DNA from: F1-60-MAGs104 sp964355975
GTDB taxonomy: Bacteria > Planctomycetota > Phycisphaerae > Phycisphaerales > SM1A02
Direction of reading: 5' to 3'
Length of the DNA stretch: 64,000 bases
Assembly (NCBI GenBank): GCA_964355975.1
Contig: CAYHFW010000001.1
Coordinates: 186,001 to 250,000, forward strand
The position numbers were made by a program, and so were the translations under genes. Each line of letters starts with the position of its first letter. The first letter of the stretch is position 1. Positions 9,248 through 17,706 of this stretch are shown in pieces. The notes beneath the pieces are model-generated. The model made no database searches, was not told where the DNA came from, and was given only the letters and a program-made list of their open reading frames with translations.

Positions 9248-10507
9248 TCATTGATCGATCAGTCTCTTGAGCCGAGCTCTGAAGCGAGCAGATTCTTCTG
9301 GGTGACCGAGTGCCGCAGAGAGTTCGGCGAGTGCGAGCAGGGCTGGGCCATGTTTGGGGTCAAGGTATACGACTCGCTGATAGCACTGATGTGCGCCTGC
9401 AAGATCGTTCTGTGCCGAGAGCACGCCAGCGAGCGACTCGAGAAGTTCGACGCAGGTGGGCGCATGCGCGAGCGCCGATTCAGCGAGCTCGCGCGCCTGA
9501 GTGAGGCTGCCCGAATGAATCAGTGTGTGAAGTTGCCGAAGCACCGCAGCGTGATCGTCGGCGGGCGCGATCGGTGGCAGAGGATCTCGCAGCTTGGGGG
9601 CCGCGGGCGGCGGCGTCGACAGGCTGCGTGTCGAACTCTGTGTCGGCGCGACGCTGGTTGTTGAAATGGGGCGTTTGGGGAGAGCCCGCTGCGAAACAGT
9701 TGCGGCGCGCATCTTTCGCAGTGCAAAGGCAGCGGGCGGACCATCAGGCTCGAAGACATCGCCGCGCACAAGCGCATCAGCGTGGCCGAGCAGCAGCAGT
9801 CCATCGGCCGCAAGCCACTGTGCGATGCGGTCGCGCAACACAAGACGCGCGGGGGCGTCGAGGTAAATCAGTACGTTGCGACAGAAGATCACATCAATCC
9901 CAGGAAACAAGAGATCGGGTGTTGAGAGCAGGTCGCCCGTGCGAACTTGAACGCACGCGCGAACCTGGGGTGAAAGTTCTACCCCGCTTGGCGTGAGTGA
10001 AATCCACGGCGCCGCCCAAGCTGGAAACTCACTGCGAACGCTCGCGCCAGAAATGCGGCCCGTGCGCGCAGCTTCCGTCGCGACTGGATTGCGGTCAATC
10101 GCATGCACCGTGATCTTGTCGGGTGGCCATCCTGCAGCGAGCGCGGTCGCTGCGATACACCACGCTTCGACACCAGTCGCACAGCCCAAGCTCGCACAGA
10201 CAAGTGCGCCACCGCGCGTGCGACGAAGATCGCTCAAGTGTTGCAGCAGATACTCGTAACTCACGAGATATCGAAAGAACCAAGTCTCTGGGACGGCAAT
10301 CTCGCTGGCGAGCATGTGAAACTCACGCTCATCGCTCATGACTCTTGCGGCGAAGAGTGCTGAGTCGGTGACCCCAAGCGCGCTCATCCGAAGTCGAACC
10401 GCGCTTACAAATCCCGGACCTTCGAGCAGGGCTTGTGCGAGGTTTCCACGCTGCGCGAGCAAACTTGCCAAGAGATCAATGTCGCGCGCCGCGGGAATCG
10501 CGCTCAC
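9248..10507 (-). CDS. wspC: CheR-type chemoreceptor methyltransferase with TPR tail, WspC-like
   Basis: 419 residues. The N-terminal half is a CheR methyltransferase: SAM-binding segment around LGCATGVEAW and HAIDRNPVA, and the diagnostic FCRNVLIYLD. After a Pro/Ser/Thr linker (about 270-320) the C-terminus carries tetratricopeptide-like helices (ARELAESALAHAP, GAHQCYQRVVYLDPKHG). The CheR-TPR architecture is that of WspC, which methylates the WspA receptor. Its ATG overlaps the stop of the upstream CheW gene by four bases (10504-10507). Confidence 0.9.
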   Translation of the reverse strand: MSAIPAARDIDLLASLLAQRGNLAQALLEGPGFVSAVRLRMSALGVTDSALFAARVMSDEREFHMLASEIAVPETWFFRYLVSYEYLLQHLSDLRRTRGGALVCASLGCATGVEAWCIAATALAAGWPPDKITVHAIDRNPVATEAARTGRISGASVRSEFPAWAAPWISLTPSGVELSPQVRACVQVRTGDLLSTPDLLFPGIDVIFCRNVLIYLDAPARLVLRDRIAQWLAADGLLLLGHADALVRGDVFEPDGPPAAFALRKMRAATVSQRALPKRPISTTSVAPTQSSTRSLSTPPPAAPKLRDPLPPIAPADDHAAVLRQLHTLIHSGSLTQARELAESALAHAPTCVELLESLAGVLSAQNDLAGAHQCYQRVVYLDPKHGPALLALAELSAALGHPEESARFRARLKRLIDQ

Positions 10508-10965
10508 GGCGAGCTCGCAGTGTCACGGAACAATTTGCGATCGGCCTCGCTCAGCAAGCGCGTGAGCTCGATCAGGCAGATCTCGCCCGATGCGTCAAGC
10601 ATCATGGCACCAAGCGCGCCGCGCGCCAATCCATCGAGTCCGGCGTGCGTACCTGCCGCATCGGGATCGAGAGTCAATACTCCGCCGACCCGGTCGACAA
10701 GCAGCGCGAGCCGCATCGCGCCGCCACTCGCGCCTTGCTGCAACAAGATGACACGCGCGTTCATGGTTCGCTTCACCGCAGTGTCATTGAGCAAGATTCC
10801 ACAATCGATCAGAGGAACGAATGCTCCGCGAAGTTGGGCCATTCCAACGATCCACGAGGGTGCTCCCGGCAGTGCGCGCGCATCGACGAGCGGCAAGACC
10901 TCATCAATCGCGCCAATCGATATCGCAAATCTGTGATCGGCAAGCCACAACTCGAGCGCTCGCAT
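10504..10965 (-). CDS. wspB: CheW-domain coupling protein, WspB-like
   Basis: 153-residue CheW-family protein. The ATG at 10965 is preferred: it lies 13 bp after the receptor stop and begins directly with the CheW fold (MRALELWLADHRFAISI). Longer starts would overlap the receptor gene. Visible CheW elements are VLPLVDARALPGAPSWIVGM, the LRGAFVPLIDCG strand pair and a C-terminal ICLIELTRLL helix. It is expected to couple the membrane receptor to the kinase. The stop overlaps the next gene's start (ATGA). Confidence 0.88.
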   Translation of the reverse strand: MRALELWLADHRFAISIGAIDEVLPLVDARALPGAPSWIVGMAQLRGAFVPLIDCGILLNDTAVKRTMNARVILLQQGASGGAMRLALLVDRVGGVLTLDPDAAGTHAGLDGLARGALGAMMLDASGEICLIELTRLLSEADRKLFRDTASSP

Positions 10966-10978
10966 CGGTGTTCTCCGC

Positions 10979-13081
10979 TCAATCAGATTCTGCGGTCTTG
11001 AATGTCGCAACACCATCGCGCAATCCGACGATCGACTCTTGCAATGCTTCAGCAGCACGGCACGTCTCCTGCGCCGCAGTGACGGCTTCGCGCGAGCCAG
11101 AGGTCAATTGCCCCATCGCATCAGAGATCTGCCGCGCGCCTTCGGTCTGGGCCTTCATGCCCTCGGTCACCTGAAAGATGTCGCGTGTGCCCAATTCGAC
11201 TTGCTCGATGATGCCGCCGAGCTGCCCGCCAATGCGTGACGTCTCGCTCACACTTCGGCGAACCTGTTCGCTGAAGCGGTCCATTTCCATCACGCCCGCG
11301 CTGACCGCACCTTGCATGTGCCGCACAGTTTGCTCGATATCAAGGGTTGCCGCAGCAGTCTGATCTGCGAGCCTCCGAATCTCTCGCGCGACCACGAGGA
11401 ATCCAACACCATGTTCTCCAGCCTTTTCTGCCTCAATCGCAGCATTCACTGAGAGCAAATTTGTCTGGTCGGCGACCTTTGTGATGGTCGTGACAATTGT
11501 GTTGATCGAACTCGCCTTCTCGCTGATGGTCGAAAGGCGACCTGCAATGGAACGAGTCCCTTCATCGAGTGATTCCATCGCGGCGGTCATCCCCACCAAT
11601 GACTGCTTGCCATCCTTGGCCAAGTCGGCGGTCGCGTTTGCGGCTCGATCAACTCCTTGCATCAACTGCGAGAGTTCGGTCGCAGTTGCTGAGATCTCTT
11701 TCACCGCGGCGGCGATTTGTGCAGTGCTCGCCCCAAGCGATTGCGCAGAGCCATCTTGTTCTCGCGCCGTTGCAGCGAGTTGAGTTGCCGTTGCGTTGAT
11801 GTTGACAGTTGCTTGTTTGACTCCGCGCACAATTGTTTGCAGCGAGCGCGCCATCGAATCGAGCGATCGCAAGAGTGACGCTGTCTCGTCACCGCCAGCT
11901 TGAACCTCGATTTTCGTGTCGAGGTGGCCCGAGGCGATCAAGTCGGCAATTGCGACAGACTTCTGAACTCGTCGCGTGATCTGCACGGCAGGCACCGCGA
12001 GCAGTGTTGCGATCACGATCAGGCCGATGAGTGCGCCACCAGCCTGCTGATAGAGCTGCGCCCAAATGGGCGCCATCATCGCTGATTCAGGTTGCCGAAG
12101 GATGACTGTCCAGTCACCAGCTTCGATACGCGCAACCATGTACAGACAACGAACTTTTAGCACAGGATCAATCGCGTAATGCAATTGGGTCCCTTGCGAT
12201 TCTCGAAAGGCCGCAAACAGGTCGCGGTAGGGCGAACTCGTGACGGTGGTGGTGCGCAGCAGTCCGGTCGTGTCTGCTTCGTTTGATCGAACTTCATCAG
12301 TGGTCGCAGCGATGAAGGCTGGAGACTTCTCGAATCCTGGAGTTGTGCGACCCGATGAGATGAGAAATCCAGCGGCGTGAACTTCTATACAACTCTTTCG
12401 CAAGTGCGCATCGATCTGTTTGAGGCTTCGATCGACTCCCCCGACGCCTGCGAACTTTCCATCAATGACGATCGGGCAGGTCTGCTCGACGATCATCTGA
12501 CCCTCGTAGACATAGGGTTCAGTGATCCGCGCTCGCCGCGCTCCTGAAATCTCAAACTCTTTCTTGATCCCGCCATACCAGAGGCTGGTCTCTTGATCGA
12601 CCGAAGGCTTGACGATGATTTGGTCGCCATTCGTCCAATCCCGCAACACGTAGGGGGTAAAGCGTCCTGACGGCGAGACTGAGCCCGCTGGGGAGGGTGA
12701 CGCCTCGGTTGCAGGAGGGGTCTGGGATGGCTCATAATCAACATAAGTGCCTACCACATAAGCGGTTGCTTCGAGAAGCGACTTGAGCATCGCCACCGAC
12801 TCTGCACGTTTGCCAAAAAGTCCACTTTCTTGTGATTTCGCCAAAAAAACAGCAAGATCGAGCGCCGACTCATTCTCGGTATCGAGTTGCGCAGCGATCT
12901 CGTGGGCAGTCACAGTGAGAAGTTGCTCTTGGTCTGTTCTGTACCGAGCAAGATTCTCTTGCGACTCGTACGCCACGAGCAGAACCAGCGTGGCACAGGC
13001 AGGCACCACTCCGAGAAGCAGAAGCCGCCCAAGCAGCGATCGGTGAAATGGAATTGTAGTTCCGTGCATTGAAAGTGCCAT
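10979..13081 (-). CDS. wspA: membrane chemoreceptor (methyl-accepting protein), WspA-like
   Basis: First gene of the operon, 700 residues from the ATG at 13081, which has GGAAG about 12 bases upstream; a longer form from 13126 is possible. A transmembrane segment near the N-terminus (LLGRLLLLGVVPACATLVLLVA) precedes a Cache-like sensor region (about 45-340) and a second transmembrane segment (GGALIGLIVIATLLAVPAV). HAMP and a cytoplasmic signalling domain follow. The hairpin tip reads KVADQTNLLSVNAAIEAEKAGEHGVG, split here as ADQTNLLSVNAAIEAEKAG, and strongly resembles WspA. No C-terminal pentapeptide tether is seen, in line with a dedicated CheR-TPR. The ligand is unknown; Pseudomonas WspA reports surface contact or envelope stress. 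Confidence 0.92.
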   Translation of the reverse strand: MALSMHGTTIPFHRSLLGRLLLLGVVPACATLVLLVAYESQENLARYRTDQEQLLTVTAHEIAAQLDTENESALDLAVFLAKSQESGLFGKRAESVAMLKSLLEATAYVVGTYVDYEPSQTPPATEASPSPAGSVSPSGRFTPYVLRDWTNGDQIIVKPSVDQETSLWYGGIKKEFEISGARRARITEPYVYEGQMIVEQTCPIVIDGKFAGVGGVDRSLKQIDAHLRKSCIEVHAAGFLISSGRTTPGFEKSPAFIAATTDEVRSNEADTTGLLRTTTVTSSPYRDLFAAFRESQGTQLHYAIDPVLKVRCLYMVARIEAGDWTVILRQPESAMMAPIWAQLYQQAGGALIGLIVIATLLAVPAVQITRRVQKSVAIADLIASGHLDTKIEVQAGGDETASLLRSLDSMARSLQTIVRGVKQATVNINATATQLAATAREQDGSAQSLGASTAQIAAAVKEISATATELSQLMQGVDRAANATADLAKDGKQSLVGMTAAMESLDEGTRSIAGRLSTISEKASSINTIVTTITKVADQTNLLSVNAAIEAEKAGEHGVGFLVVAREIRRLADQTAAATLDIEQTVRHMQGAVSAGVMEMDRFSEQVRRSVSETSRIGGQLGGIIEQVELGTRDIFQVTEGMKAQTEGARQISDAMGQLTSGSREAVTAAQETCRAAEALQESIVGLRDGVATFKTAESD

Positions 13082-13105
13082 TACTGTATAGTCTTCCGAT
13101 CGAGT

Positions 13106-13120
13106 CACGGATTGTCCGTG
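13106..13120. promoter_or_regulatory. short dyad upstream of the wspA-like start
   Basis: A perfect inverted repeat, CACGGA-TTG-TCCGTG, lies 25 bp before the receptor ATG and 93 bp before the divergent RNA-binding protein gene. It is the right size for an operator half-site pair or a short leader hairpin. No recognisable sigma-70 promoter accompanies it, so a regulatory role is inference only. Confidence 0.35.
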
Positions 13121-13212
13121 GTTCAATTACAAGGTTTGCGCATGAGCTTCGATGACCAACGCTTCATTTCGTATCGGGATTCGCTGAGCTTGCGCTTGAA
13201 GGAAGGTACGTC

Positions 13213-13614
13213 ATGAAGCTGTATGTAGGAAATCTCCCGTTTAAAGCTACGCAGGAATCGCTCGCCGAATTCTTCGGTCAGTTCGGCCCAGTCACAGAAG
13301 TGTTCATCGCCACAGATCGCGAAACAGGTCGTTCGCGCGGATTCGCATTCGTCACAATGGCGGATGATGCTGCTGCGAAGAAGGCAATCGAAGAGTCGAA
13401 TGGCAAGCCATTCGATGGTCGCAACCTCACAGTCAACGAAGCTCGTCCACCTGCCACAGGCGGCGGCGGCGGTGGCCGTGGTGGATTCGGTGGCGGCGGC
13501 GGCGGCGGTGGTCGCGGTGGCTACGGCGGTGGCGGCGGCGGCGGCGGCGGTGGTCGCGGTGGCTACGGCGGTGGCGGCGGCGGCGGCGGTGGCCGTGGCG
13601 GCGACCGTTATTGA
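13213..13614 (+). CDS. glycine-rich RRM RNA-binding protein
   Basis: 133 residues. Residues 1-80 form one RNA-recognition motif with RNP2 (LYVGNL, 3-8) and RNP1 (RGFAFVTM, about 43-50), both with aromatic RNA-stacking residues. The C-terminal third is a glycine tail of long Gly runs punctuated by Arg-Gly and Gly-Tyr (RGGYGG). This layout matches bacterial glycine-rich RBPs of cyanobacteria and planctomycetes, often cold- or stress-induced RNA chaperones. The start is secured by AAGGAAGG (13199-13206) six bases upstream. It is monocistronic: divergent from the chemosensory operon and closed by a strong terminator. Confidence 0.93.
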   Translation: MKLYVGNLPFKATQESLAEFFGQFGPVTEVFIATDRETGRSRGFAFVTMADDAAAKKAIEESNGKPFDGRNLTVNEARPPATGGGGGGRGGFGGGGGGGGRGGYGGGGGGGGGGRGGYGGGGGGGGGRGGDRY

Positions 13615-13648
13615 TTTGAACTGAGTTTCAGTTTTCAAATGCAAATTC

Positions 13649-13689
13649 CAGCCAGCCTTCCGATTCGTCGGAAGGCTGGCTGTGTTTTT
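13649..13689 (+). terminator. strong intrinsic terminator of the RRM gene
   Basis: A perfect 14-bp stem (13649-13662 with 13669-13682, CAGCCAGCCTTCCG and its complement) with a 6-base loop is followed by TGTTTTT. It lies 35 bp after the RRM gene stop and should end that transcript; the other strand lacks a comparable T run. Confidence 0.93.
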
Positions 13690-13755
13690 GTCGTGCTTGT
13701 TTGACGTCGGCGAAGCGATACGGGCAACTCACCGCCAGAAGTTCAGCGAGACAAT

Positions 13756-15654
13756 TCACCGTTGGCCAGGAGGCCGACTGCCCCGCGGAGGACGGCTCTT
13801 GGATGAACCGCTTGATCCGCTTGAGCCGCTTGATCCATTGGAGCCGCCGCCGATGATGTCGCGCGTGCGATCGCTCGGTTGCATCGATCCTGTGAGGGCT
13901 GCGCCAGCGCGCTTCTGTCCCGGTGGTGTGAAGCGTTGTCGATTGGCGAGTGCAACTTGGGGTGTGACTTTGACGAGCTTCAGCGAGATGTCCTGCGCGG
14001 TGCTGACTTCTTCTTTTGTGAGTTTGCCCCGCAGCTGATTGCGTTCGTGCGCGGCACTGCCGTTGCCTGCACTTGCTGCCAGGTTCAACCACGCGTAGGC
14101 AGTTGTCTGGTCGAATGAAACTCCAACACCGCGTCGATAGAGTTGCCCGAGGCAGAACTGCGCCCAGTCCAATCCCTGTTCAGCGGCATCGAGGTAGTAC
14201 TGCGCGGCGATCTCTTCATTCTGCGGCACGCCATCCCCGCGCTCGAAGAGCAGACCGAGTTGAAACTTTGAGTCTGGAACACCTTGTTCGGCAGCAAGTT
14301 GATACCAGCGTGCTGCTTCAAGATCGCTCTCAGGAACATTGTTGCCATAGTCGTATCGAACACCAAGGACATGGCATGCGTCGGCGTACCCCTGATTCGC
14401 CGAGAGTGCGTACAGGCGACTCGCCTCTGAGTTATCTGCGGGAACTCCCGCGCCAAACTCATAGAGTCGCGCGAGTTCGTATTGTGCGGCAGCCGATCCA
14501 GTGAGCGACGCTCGATCAAACCACGCCGCAGCTTCGCGCGCATTCGCGGGCACGCCCTCGCCGTTGAGGAGCAATCGCCCAAGTAGCAGTTGCGCATCGG
14601 CATCGCCACACTCGGCCGCGGCGAGAAAATATCGCGCTGCGACCTGACCATCCTTTGCGACGCCATCTCCTGCGCTGTGCAGCATTCCAAGCGAAACGCG
14701 CGCGGCAACAGAACCCTGATCTGCAGCAAGTTTGTACCAGCGTGCAGCCTCGGTGCTATCGCGGGCAATTCCATCACCCTGCGCGAACATGCGCGCGAGA
14801 CTCAACTGTGCTGGCGCAGAGCCCAGGCTTCCGGCGCGTTTGAACCACATCGCTGCCTCGGTCGAATCGGCTGCGACAAGCGTTCCGTCGCGCAATGTTT
14901 CTGCAAGCATGACTTGCGCCTCAACGAGGTCCTGTTCTGCGGCGAGTCGAAACCACTCGAGCGACTCATTTGGACTGGCGTTGATGCCGATGCCCTGCAG
15001 CAGGCGTGCAGCGAAGTGATGCTGCGAAATCGCATCGCCTTTCTCGGCAGCAAGTCGAAACCAATCGGTCGCGGCAACTTGATTCTCAGCAACTCCCGCA
15101 CCCTGCGAATAGAGAAAGCCCATCTTGCGCGCTGCGGGGGAGAGGTTCGCCTTCGCCGCAATCTCAAGCCACGGGATCGCATCGAGCGCATTCGCTGGAA
15201 CGCCTGTGCCATCCGCCATTCGCACGCCGATCTCGAAAGCCGCATCGGCGTTGCCAGCCTTCGCGGCGAGGAGGTACCAACGAGCCGCTTCGACAGGATC
15301 GATGACAACGCCCTCACCGCGATCGGTCAATCGAGCAAGTCGCAGCGCCGCACTCGCATCGCCAAGTTCAGCGGCCACTTTCAACCACTTCGCGAGCGTT
15401 GCAGGATCGCGCGCAGCATCCTTGCCCTCATCAAAGATCACGACGAGTTCGCGCGCGCCTTCGAGATTGCCTCCGCGCGCCGCGATTTCAAACTGGCGAA
15501 TTGCTTCGAGCATGTCCCGCGGAACGCCCGTCCCCTCGGCATAACGCCGCCCCTGTGCGAGAGACTCAGAAGGATCGATCGGTGCGCGGTCAGTGCATCC
15601 ACTCGTAACAAGTGTTGCAACGACAACGGCACAGGCGGCAGATGAGTTCATCAT
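13756..15654 (-). CDS. Sel1-repeat lipoprotein
   Basis: About 632 residues from the ATG at 15654. The N-terminus is a lipoprotein signal (VVVATLVTSGC), then roughly fifteen Sel1-like repeats of about 36 residues run from residue 35 to 560. Typical units read AxWYxLAAxxGxxxAxxxLGxxYxxGxGVPxD. The last 40 residues are low-complexity Gly-Ser repeats followed by Arg/Pro. Sel1 solenoids bind other proteins; they often act in envelope assembly or signalling, but no partner is identifiable here. The gene follows kup on the same strand by 34 bp. Upstream alternative starts exist within the kup 3' end and lack a better ribosome site. Confidence 0.9.
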   Translation of the reverse strand: MMNSSAACAVVVATLVTSGCTDRAPIDPSESLAQGRRYAEGTGVPRDMLEAIRQFEIAARGGNLEGARELVVIFDEGKDAARDPATLAKWLKVAAELGDASAALRLARLTDRGEGVVIDPVEAARWYLLAAKAGNADAAFEIGVRMADGTGVPANALDAIPWLEIAAKANLSPAARKMGFLYSQGAGVAENQVAATDWFRLAAEKGDAISQHHFAARLLQGIGINASPNESLEWFRLAAEQDLVEAQVMLAETLRDGTLVAADSTEAAMWFKRAGSLGSAPAQLSLARMFAQGDGIARDSTEAARWYKLAADQGSVAARVSLGMLHSAGDGVAKDGQVAARYFLAAAECGDADAQLLLGRLLLNGEGVPANAREAAAWFDRASLTGSAAAQYELARLYEFGAGVPADNSEASRLYALSANQGYADACHVLGVRYDYGNNVPESDLEAARWYQLAAEQGVPDSKFQLGLLFERGDGVPQNEEIAAQYYLDAAEQGLDWAQFCLGQLYRRGVGVSFDQTTAYAWLNLAASAGNGSAAHERNQLRGKLTKEEVSTAQDISLKLVKVTPQVALANRQRFTPPGQKRAGAALTGSMQPSDRTRDIIGGGSNGSSGSSGSSGSSKSRPPRGSRPPGQR

Positions 15655-15688
15655 CGGTATGCGCACCGAAAAAGTGTATCGAGAGTTG

Positions 15689-17623
15689 CTAGACGTCGAC
15701 CTGAATTCCGAGCTCAACCATTCGTCCCGGAGGGATCGAAAAGTAAAGTGGATTGTTCGAACTCATTTGTGCGAGGGCACAGAAGATTCGCTTCTGGTAC
15801 CCCGGCATCGCTGAGCGACCGCGCGGCGTGATGATCGTTCGTCCTAAGTAGTAAGAGGTGGTCCCCTCACTCGTTTCGAGCCCTTGTTCTGCGGCGATTC
15901 GCAGCATGCGAGGAACATCTGCGTCCTGCAAGAATCCATGTCGTGCGGTCACTGTCCAGAAGTCTGGTCCGATGAGTTTGACTGTCACTTGGTCTTCAGC
16001 ATCGACACGCGGAACTGGTGCAGTTTGCACAGACATCACAACGACTTGCTCGTGCAGTGCCTTGTTGTGCTTGAGGTGGTGCAACAGAGTGGGCGGTACG
16101 CCTGAAGATTGCGGCGTGAGAAAGACTCCAGTTCCGGCAACGCGCGGCACGGGATGGGTGTTGAGGTTGTTGAGCAAGTGCGTGTAATCGAGCGTTTGCT
16201 TGAGGTAGCGCTCAGTCATGATCTTTCTGCCACGAACCCACGTCAGCATGAGGAATGTCAACGCCGCAGCGATGACAAGCGTGAACCAGCCGCCCGATGG
16301 AACCTTCAAGATGTTGGCACCAAAGAAAATGAGGTCGATGGTCATGAAGAACGCGCAGAAGAGAGTCGCACGCGCCACTCCCCAGCCGCGGTGTCGCACC
16401 ATCAAGATTGCAAAGAGCAGCGTTGTGATCGCCATGTTGCCTGCGACTGCGAGGCCGTATGCGTTCTCAAGATTGTGCGAAGTGCGAAAGTTGAGCACGA
16501 TGAGCACGACTGCGACTACCGCGAGCAGGTTGACTGCAGGAAGATAAATCTGCGAGCCGTGATCAGAGGTGTGCACAACGCGCAAGCGAGGCAGCAGCCC
16601 CATGAGAATTCCGGCATGCGTCAGCGAGAACATTCCTGTGATGATCGACTGACTCGCGACGATCGTCGCGCCGGTCGCCAAGATCACCATCGGCACGATT
16701 CCCCACGCTGGAACCAGCGCAAAGAAGGGGTTGTTGATCGCAGTTGGGTCGCGCATGAGCACGGCACCTTGCCCGAGATAACTCAACAAGAGTCCGGGCA
16801 TGACCAATCCATACCAGCAGATATTGATGGGCCTTCTGCCAAAGTGCCCCATGTCTGCGTAGAGCGCTTCGCCACCGCTGACGCAGAGCATCGCCGCGCC
16901 GATGACAGTCAGAGCGACCATCGGCGAAATGCTGAAGAGGCGGACGATGAAGATCGGATTCAACGCCTCGAGCACTTCAGGAGTCTGCAGCAGGCTGATG
17001 AGTCCAAGTGCCCCGATGACAGTGAACCAGAGAACCATCAGGGGTCCGAAGAGGCGTCCGATGAATGAACTTCCGAGTCGCTGGATCAAAAAGAGCCCGA
17101 TCAATACGACAATCGCGAGCCCAGTGATCATGTGCTCAGAAAAGAAGCTGTGGCCGCCGCTCGCCGAGACGTCGAGTTCTTGAAGTCCTTCGATTGCAGC
17201 GAGCACCGAGATTGCTGGAGTGATCAGTCCATCGGCGTAGAGCATCGACGCGCCGACGATGCCGAGAACCAAGAGATACTTTGGAAGTTTGAAGACCGAA
17301 GCTTCGTTCACAGTGGGAAGAAGTGAGAGCAACGCAAAGATTCCACCCTCGCCGCGATTGTCTGCGCGCAGAATGAACAGCGCGTACTTCACACCGATGA
17401 CGATGAGCAGCGTCCAGAAGAAGACGCTGATGAGACCGAAGACGACTCCCTGCGAAACGTCTGCCGCGGTGGCTTGTTCCATGAAGCCTGCGCGGAATGC
17501 GTAGAGAGGGCTCGTTCCGATGTCGCCAAAGACAACGCCGAGCGCACCGAGTGCGATCGCGGCTAGCGCTGGGTTCTTCTTTGCAAACGATTCTGAGGCA
17601 CTGTCAATGGATGGATTCGACAT
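15689..17623 (-). CDS. kup: Kup-family potassium uptake protein
   Basis: Low-affinity K+/H+ symporter of the KUP/HAK/KT family, located in the inner membrane. The 644-residue protein has the family signature GALGVVFGDIGTSPLYAFR in the first membrane segment, about twelve transmembrane helices (for example IVVLIGLFLIQRLGSSFIG and PMVALTVIGAAMLCVSGGEALYADMGHFG, shortened here), and a soluble C-terminal domain of about 170 residues ending in YFSIPPGRMVELGIQ. The ATG at 17623 is preferred to the longer frame because the family starts shortly before the first helix. It is divergent from the flavoenzyme gene at 17707. Confidence 0.94.
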   Translation of the reverse strand: MSNPSIDSASESFAKKNPALAAIALGALGVVFGDIGTSPLYAFRAGFMEQATAADVSQGVVFGLISVFFWTLLIVIGVKYALFILRADNRGEGGIFALLSLLPTVNEASVFKLPKYLLVLGIVGASMLYADGLITPAISVLAAIEGLQELDVSASGGHSFFSEHMITGLAIVVLIGLFLIQRLGSSFIGRLFGPLMVLWFTVIGALGLISLLQTPEVLEALNPIFIVRLFSISPMVALTVIGAAMLCVSGGEALYADMGHFGRRPINICWYGLVMPGLLLSYLGQGAVLMRDPTAINNPFFALVPAWGIVPMVILATGATIVASQSIITGMFSLTHAGILMGLLPRLRVVHTSDHGSQIYLPAVNLLAVVAVVLIVLNFRTSHNLENAYGLAVAGNMAITTLLFAILMVRHRGWGVARATLFCAFFMTIDLIFFGANILKVPSGGWFTLVIAAALTFLMLTWVRGRKIMTERYLKQTLDYTHLLNNLNTHPVPRVAGTGVFLTPQSSGVPPTLLHHLKHNKALHEQVVVMSVQTAPVPRVDAEDQVTVKLIGPDFWTVTARHGFLQDADVPRMLRIAAEQGLETSEGTTSYYLGRTIITPRGRSAMPGYQKRIFCALAQMSSNNPLYFSIPPGRMVELGIQVDV

Positions 17624-17706
17624 GCGATCGCACGAGGCAGGGGGGCGCACGGGCGAGAATCGAAGAGTGTACGGCGAACAGGCTCGCCGAGGAAGGATCT
17701 GCGATC

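Noticed and set aside
13123..13644. Long minus-strand frame opposite the RRM gene, rich in Ala/Thr/Val
   Set aside because: It is only the reverse complement of the Gly-codon repeat; the plus-strand RRM has a real domain, ribosome site and terminator.
13756..15654. Periodic repeats that might suggest a CRISPR or tandem DNA array
   Set aside because: The periodicity is in the protein (Sel1 repeats); DNA copies are not identical and have no spacers.
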